Source: Haematococcus lacustris
Taxonomy: Eukaryota > Chlorophyta > Chlorophyceae > Chlamydomonadales > Haematococcaceae
Reading direction: 5' to 3'
Assembly (NCBI GenBank): GCA_030144725.1
Contig: JASKMD010000031.1
Coordinates: forward strand, 327,501-391,500
Length of the DNA stretch: 64,000 bases
The translations under genes and the position numbers were made by a program. Below are positions 58,897 through 64,000 of this stretch, piece by piece. The notes beneath the pieces are model-generated. The model was given only the letters and a program-made list of their open reading frames with translations, did no database searches and was not told the DNA's origin. Numbering within the stretch: position 1 is the stretch's first letter; each line of letters begins with the position of its first letter.

Positions 58897-59162
58897 TTGC
58901 TCAGCAGCGAGAGTACATAGAGCAGCTCCTTCGCATTGTGCGCAGCCTTGCTATTGCACCCAGTGCACCTGTAGGCGTGGCTACGCGCTACGTGACACCA
59001 CCGGCACCCCCACCGCCTCCACCTAGACGTCAGCCTGCACCACAGCTAGCACCTCAGCCACACCCAACCTACCAGGTGCACGCACCGCCACCTTACCCCT
59101 CCCACTCCGCCCAACACAACAGGGACGCTTATCAGCACCGCCAACGTCATAGCCAGCAGTAG
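58897..59162 (+). pseudogene. Gag-like proline-rich fragment
   Basis: Reads QQREYIEQLLRIVRSLAIAP, then a Pro/Gln/His-rich tail with PPPPPPRRQPAPQL and stop at 59160-59162. The short helix plus Pro-rich tail resembles the end of a retroelement gag frame; this is a weak inference. Its end forms one arm of the hairpin at 59117-59199. Confidence 0.35.
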
Positions 59163-59199
59163 CTATAACCCATGGCGGTGCTGATAGGCGTCCCTGTTG
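59117..59199. repeat. 27-base inverted repeat (hairpin) with 29-base loop
   Basis: Left arm 59117-59143 starts CAACAGGGACGC; right arm 59173-59199 is its reverse complement with one mismatch. The arms lie at the junction between the gag-like fragment and the Fanzor-like relic. Confidence 0.9.
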
Positions 59200-61890
59200 T
59201 AACCCAACTCCATGCCCACATCCTTGCCCGCAAGGCCACCAAGGACGCACTATGGAAGGAGTACCTCTAGCCACGCTGGCGACGGCAGCGGTTGAGGCTG
59301 CAACATGCCTAGGAGCGCGTCATTGAGCATTTCCCGCCCCGCCCCGCCCCGCCCCGCCCCGCCCCGCCCCGCCCCGCCCCGCCCCGCCCCGCCCCGCCCC
59401 GCCCCGCCCCGCCCCGCCCCGCCCCGCCCCGCCCCGCCCCGCCCCGCCCCGCCCCGCCCCGCCCCGCCCCGCCCCGCCCCGCCCCGCCCCGCCCCGCCCC
59501 GCCCCGCCCCGCCCCGCCCCGCCCCGCCCCGCCCCGCCCCGCCCCGCCCCGCCCCGCCCCGCCCCGCCCCGCCCCGCCCCGCCCCGCCCCGCCCCGCCCC
59601 GCCCCGCCCCGCCCCGCCCCGCCCCGCCCCGCCCCGCCCCGCCCCGCCCCGCCCCGCCCCGCCCCGCCCCGCCCCGCCCCGCCCCGCCCCGCCCCGCCCC
59701 GCCCCGCCCCGCCCCGCCCCGCCCCGCCCCGCCCCGCCCCGCCCCGCCCCGCCCCGCCCCGCCCCGCCCCGCCCCGCCCCGCCCCGCCCCGCCCCGCCCC
59801 GCCCCGCCCCGCCCCGCCCCGCCCCGCCCCGCCCCGCCCCGCCCCGCCCCGCCCCGCCCCGCCCCGCCCCGCCCCGCCCCGCCCCGCCCCGCCCCGCCCC
59901 GCCCCGCCCCGCCCCGCCCCGCCCCGCCCCGCCCCGCCCCGCCCCGCCCCGCCCCGCCCCGCCCCGCCCCGCCCCGCCCCGCCCCGCCCCGCCCCGCCCC
60001 GCCCCGCCCCGCCCCGCCCCGCCCCGCCCCGCCCCGCCCCGCCCCGCCCCGCCCCGCCCCGCCCCGCCCCGCCCCGCCCCGCCCCGCCCCGCCCCGCCCC
60101 GCCCCGCCCCGCCCCGCCCCGCCCCGCCCCGCCCCGCCCCGCCCCGCCCCGCCCCGCCCCGCCCCGCCCCGCCCCGCCCCGCCCCGCCCGCGCCCCGCCG
60201 CGCCCCGCCGCGCCGCGCCGCGCCGCGCCGCGCCGCGCCGCGCCGCGCCGCGCCGCGCCGCGCCGCGCCGCGCCCGCGCCCCGCCCCGCCCCGCCCCGCC
60301 CCGCCCCGCCCCGCCCCGCCCCGCCCCGCCCCGCCCCGCCCCGCCCCGCCCCGCCCCGCCCCGCCCCGCCCCGCCCCGCCCCGCCCCGCCCCGCCCCGCC
60401 CCGCCCCGCCCCGCCCCGCCCCGCCCCGCCCCGCCCCGCCCCGCCCCGCCCCGCCCCGCCCCGCCCCGCCCCGCCCCGCCCCGCCCCGCCCCGCCCCGCC
60501 CCGCCCCGCCCCGCCCCGCCCCGCCCCGCCCCGCCCCGCCCCGCCCCGCCCCGCCCCGCCCCGCCCCGCCCCGCCCCGCCCCGCCCCGCCCCGCCCCGCC
60601 CCGCCCCGCCCCGCCCCGCCCCGCCCCGCCCCGCCCCGCCCCGCCCCGCCCCGCCCCGCCCCGCCCCGCCCCGCCCCGCCCCGCCCCGCCCCGCCCCGCC
60701 CCGCCCCGCCCCGCCCCGCCCCGCCCCGCCCCGCCCCGCCCCGCCCCGCCCCGCCCCGCCCCGCCCCGCCCCGCCCCGCCCCGCCCCGCCCCGCCCCGCC
60801 CCGCCCCGCCCCGCCCCGCCCCGCCCCGCCCCGCCCCGCCCCGCCCCGCCCCGCCCCGCCCCGCCCCGCCCCGCCCCGCGCCGCGCCGCGCCGCGCCGCG
60901 CCGCGCCGCGCCGCGCCGCGCCGCGCCGCGCCGCGCCGCGCCCCGCCGCGCCCCGCCCCGCCCCGCCCCGCCCCGCCCCGCCCCGCCCCGCCCCGCCCCG
61001 CCCCGCCCCGCCCCGCCCCGCCCCGCCCCGCCCCGCCCCGCCCCGCCCCGCCCCGCCCCGCCCCGCCCCGCCCCGCCCCGCCCCGCCCCGCCCCGCCCCG
61101 CCCCGCCCCGCCCCGCCCCGCCCCGCCCCGCCCCGCCCCGCCCCGCCCCGCCCCGCCCCGCCCCGCCCCGCCCCGCCCCGCCCCGCCCCGCCCCGCCCCG
61201 CCCCGCCCCGACCCGACCCGACCCGACCCGACCCGACCCGACCCGACCCGACCCGACCTGCAGGTGGTGAATGGGATGAAGTGGGTGTCACGCCAACACT
61301 ACCGCTGGGAGAGGGGAGTGGCAGTGTACCTGGGAGCGGGCAACTTCAGCCAGGGTGGGTGGAAGGCCAAGGCGGTGCGGGAGGGGTTTCGCAAGGTGGT
61401 GGAGCAGCCTAGCAGGCCCAGCACGTTTGTCAGGCTTGACAGGCTGGTGATCATGGATGAGTTCCGCACCAGCCGTGTCAGCTCATCAACGCATGCCCGC
61501 TAGCCTTGTGAGCTGCACCTGCCACATGACCAGCCCAGGCCCGCAGACTGGGTACCCCCAGCAGGCCATGTCAACCAGCGGCTGGTGTGCCCAGCCTGGA
61601 GCCAGCGGCATGCTAAGTATGTGCGGGGCCTGTCGTGGTGCCATCAGGTGCCGCCCAACCCTCCTCCCCCTCCCCCAGCCCAGGCCCCCCCTGCCCAGGC
61701 CCCACCTCCCCCTGCCCCTGCCCAGGACCCCCTTTCTCCCCCAGCCCGGGCCCCCCCTGCCCAGGCCCCACCCCTACCCCAGCCCATGCCCAGCCCCTCC
61801 CTGCAGCACCTGGCCCAAGGTCAGGCAGAGGTTACACCGGGCTGCAGAGTACCGGCGGGGCATTGATAGTCGGGCCCGCAATAACGCATA
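59173..61890 (+). pseudogene. Fanzor/TnpB-like nuclease relic split by the (CCCCG)n array
   Basis: Before the array (59173-59332) the frame reads VTQLHAHILARKATKDALWK, then in-frame TAG stops, then ERVIEHF. After it (61261-61503) the frame reads VVNGMKWVSRQHYRWERGVA, then GAGNFSQGGWKAKAVREGFR and RLDRLVIMDEFRTSRVSSST. VIMDEFRTSRVSS fits the Fanzor/TnpB segment v-DE-x-RTS that leads into the C-terminal zinc region. From 61503 a frame change continues with PADWVPPAGHVNQRLVCPAW and KYVRGLSWCHQVPPNPPP. The last piece (61840-61890) reads RRGIDSRARNNA and stop. CTGCAG just after the array could be a 3' splice site, so the array may sit in an intron; stops upstream show the copy is decayed in any case. 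Confidence 0.55.
59333..61257. repeat. (CCCCG)n pentanucleotide megasatellite, about 1.9 kb
   Basis: Nearly pure CCCCG from 59333 to about 60188; CGCCG-type block to about 60280; CCCCG to about 60878; a second CCGCG block to about 60952; CCCCG to about 61208; then about ten ACCCG units to 61257. A period of five with no T gives frames free of stops on both strands (PAPPR on plus, GAGRG on minus), so the long open frames here are repeat artefacts. The minus strand is GGGGC repeats. Confidence 0.97.
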
Positions 61891-61934
61891 GGGCCTGGTA
61901 CTTTGCACAGGCTATTAGCCTTACAAAACGGTGA

Positions 61935-62158
61935 GCTGCTAGTTTTGATGAGGTGCTCAATGGGCGAGGGTGAAAGAGTGCCACAGGTGTTGGGTTGGCA
62001 GTCATCAAGGGTGCGACCGAGGATGCTTCAACTTGATTGGAGTAGCTGATTGAGATTACCCACAGGCAAACATGTTGTTCCTTGTTGAATGATTTTTGTT
62101 TGCCTGATTGTTTGTTTGTTTGTTTGTTTGCTTGGCCCATGGCATGATACACATGTCA
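61935..62158. other. Spacer with (TTTG)n
   Basis: Contains TTTG repeats at about 62108-62131 and no gene that I can support. Confidence 0.5.
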
Positions 62159-62386
62159 CTATCGCTGCCGCTGGTGCCGCCGCCGCCACTTCCGCAGCAG
62201 GCCCTTGTCGCGCACTTCCACCCACCTCTGGCCCACACCGTTTGGGTTAGGCATGGCGGGGCGGCCCAGCCAGCTGCTGAGCTCGCGTGGGCGGCCCGGC
62301 CCGGCTGCAATGCGGCGTATGTTCAGCGCGGATGACACGTCCCGGTCGTCGAACCTGCGCTTGATGACATTGCTAATTGAGCACAT
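62159..62386 (-). pseudogene. Fanzor/TnpB-like nuclease, C-terminal fragment with intact RuvC-III motif
   Basis: Minus-strand frame reading NVIKRRFDDRDVSSALNIRR, then IAAGPGRPRELSSWLGRPAM and WVEVRDKGLLRKWRRRHQRQ with stop at 62159. FDDRDVSSALNI matches the RuvC-III consensus (R-D-x-[NS]-[AS]-A-x-N-I) with the catalytic Asp kept. It is followed by a basic C-terminal tail. The upstream part on the minus strand (62387-62560) shows no matching zinc region, so only the end of the gene is present unless it is a separate small exon. It differs clearly in sequence from the copy at 39179-39644. Confidence 0.55.
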
Positions 62387-62843
62387 TGATCAAGCCCCGG
62401 ATCCGGGATCGCGTCGCCATGCTGCGCACCGGGTGCAGCCGCCTGCAAGGCAACATAGGTCAATGCTCACTTGTAAAATCTTTCCTTGCCAAACCAAGCG
62501 TGCAGTCAAGCCATGTCTAGTCTTAACGGTGCAGGGAACAGACTAGACTGGTGTTAATGACCACGCTTACAATGCAAATGCACCTGAAGTCTTTCACCTG
62601 AAGGAATCTGTCTAGCCTTGCACTACGTTGGTGCGGGCAGAGTTGACCCGGCTGGTACGGAACTCATGCACCAGCACCACACGCCTGAGGTTCGGAGAAA
62701 AAACGGACCCATGTTTGGGCCGTTTGCCGGTAGTTTCGCAATGCGTCATTGCGCTTTAGCTTACCTTGCAGAAATGCACGTATCGCGCACCCTTATAGCG
62801 TCCTGGGAACCAACTCTAGTCTGACGCCCACGCGCGAGGGGCC
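62387..62843. other. Intergenic region
   Basis: Between the minus-strand Fanzor-like fragment and the start of the last gene. No supported feature. Confidence 0.4.
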
Positions 62844-64000
62844 ATGATGCGCTGGTTCTGTTGCGGTGCGCCAAAGGTCAAAGAGCATGTGCACGAGCCT
62901 CGACGCCAGTCAATACCACAAGCGGCCCCGGACAAACAGCAGAGCGAGAGGGTTTCAACGCAGCAGGCACTGAGGCAGCAGCCCGCGACAGCACATGGGT
63001 TGACGCCATTTGCAAACGAGAGCAATAACATCGGAGCGGCATTGGACTCGCATCTTCGCGCCCACGGTTCCCAGCTGCACCCCCAGCAACAGCTTACTAG
63101 GCCTCCGTCAGGTGGGCATGCTCTGACTATATTCCTAGGAGGTCCGCGGCGATGCTGACGCTCCAGCGTGCGCATGACGGTGCAGAGGTGGACGACTATC
63201 TGTCGTGCCGCGACGACTTCTCCGTTACTGATGGTACGAGCACGGCCCCCATGACCAGTGCCCCTCTGGACACATAAATCACGTTGCTGCTGTCAAACAC
63301 ACTGCAGGGGCCCACCTCTTGGATGCACAGTCCTTGCCACACCCAGCACAGTCTATGCCCAGGCACAGTCGCCACTCATCAGGCAGTGCAACATTGCAGG
63401 TGCGCCTGTGGAGGACACTGCAGCTGCTGCCTTACTTTAATACGCCTCACACAGCTAGCCATAGGGTGCTTGCATTGAGGCCAGCAACTGATGCCTGCCT
63501 GCAGGCCTCCACCAAACTCAGTCAGCAAGAGGCAGGCACCCCTGTGGATGAAGTTGCAGTCAACGGAGGCCACTTGGGTGGATCAATCCCTGATGCAGCG
63601 TGGCACCAGCAGCGGCCGCTGCACCATTCTGGCGTACACACTGCTTGCACCAATGGCACGCCCAGCAGCAGTGCCCAGACCAGCTCTGCATGCCCTACCC
63701 AGCTAGGCAAGCTCTCCCAAGAGCCCGCCTGCCGCCAAAGCATACTGGATGAGTCAGAGTCAGATACAGCCATGGTGTCAGGCGATGCCAACCCCATCAA
63801 GCGGGGGCTGGCAGGCTGCTTGAACCTGCTGGACAACCTCAGCCTAGGCAGCCCACCTCACTCCCCCAGCACCGCCCCACTCCTCACACAGTCCAAGCAA
63901 GCAGCAGGCAGTACAGCCAAACCTGATGCTGGCTGCTCCATGCAGGTGGGTGGTGCTGGCTGCTGCACTGCTGCATGCTACAACAGAGCAGGGCATCCCA
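62844..64000 (+). CDS. 5' end of an unassigned gene, cut by the right edge
   Basis: Not recognised. Exon 1 from ATG 62844 starts MMRWFCCGAPKVKEHVHEPR and runs to a donor after RPPSG near 63109; the near-terminal CC could be a lipid-modification site. A second segment near 63148-63233 reads MLTLQRAHDGAEVDDYLSCR then DDFSVTD before GTACGA; its phase does not fit exon 1 exactly. A clear exon at 63505-63945 (147 codons, CTGCAG acceptor and GTGGGT donor) encodes a Ser/Thr/Pro-rich region including SQEPACRQSILDESESDTAM and IKRGLAGCLNLLDNLSLGSP. The composition suggests a disordered regulatory N-terminus. The gene continues past 64000. Confidence 0.5.

Noticed and set aside
59305..61503. Open frames of 660-732 codons on both strands of the CCCCG array
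   Set aside because: Period-five repeat without stop-forming bases; no start context or non-repeat domain except relic sequence at the 3' end.
1..64000. CRISPR arrays or bacterial operons
   Set aside because: Introns, WD40/PAN2/NAF1/ELP2 genes and LTR and hAT elements show a eukaryotic nuclear genome; direct repeats here are satellites without unique spacers.

Overview
The window is nuclear DNA of a GC-rich green alga. Short exons with mostly GT-AG introns, proline/glycine/alanine/glutamine-rich linkers, very long G- or C-rich simple arrays and dense decayed transposons all fit a chlamydomonadalean chlorophyte. I favour a Haematococcus-like genome, but that species guess is inference. A 500-base run of N (36162-36661) is an assembly gap. 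Almost every host gene is split into many exons, so the genes below were rebuilt by joining exons at splice sites whose phases agree and whose joined peptide matches a known family.

Left part (1-36 kb), in order: the 3' end of a tyrosine/tryptophan-permease-type transporter (+, 1-4476); a membrane RING-CH (MARCH-type) ubiquitin ligase (-, 8207-4886), convergent with it; an unassigned gene with a SAP-like C-terminus (+, about 8962-10117); NAF1, the H/ACA snoRNP assembly factor (-, about 15532-11274); ELP2, the WD40 subunit of Elongator (-, 26559-15965); and PAN2, the catalytic subunit of the PAN2-PAN3 deadenylase (+, from about 27078 into the gap). ELP2 and PAN2 are divergent and share a roughly 0.5 kb upstream region. 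A complete hAT element (20404-23631) lies in an ELP2 intron. A TA-flanked element with 27-base perfect terminal inverted repeats (34353-35889) lies in a PAN2 intron.

Middle (36-53 kb): after the gap come remnants of chromodomain-bearing Ty3-type LTR retrotransposons with very short LTRs (36662-39172), then a C-terminal fragment of a Fanzor/TnpB-like nuclease whose RuvC-III aspartate is lost. Next is a 12.3 kb minus-strand gene (52890-40537) for a large coiled-coil protein I do not recognise. An approximately 84-base dispersed repeat lies on each side of it in opposite orientation.

Right part (53-64 kb): a fully resolved seven-exon SDF2 gene (MIR-domain ER protein, +, 55359-57675), then a transposon graveyard. 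It contains a 5'-truncated non-LTR element (-), a gag-like proline-rich fragment, a near-perfect hairpin, and a second Fanzor-like relic split by a 1.9 kb (CCCCG)n array. A third Fanzor-like C-terminus on the minus strand keeps its RuvC-III aspartate. The 5' end of an unassigned gene runs off the right edge.

The host genes do not form a pathway. Three (NAF1, ELP2, PAN2) act on RNA maturation, tRNA modification or mRNA decay, but their adjacency is probably chance. The main interest is in the mobile-element biology and in how arrays and duplications sit at splice sites or inside coding regions.
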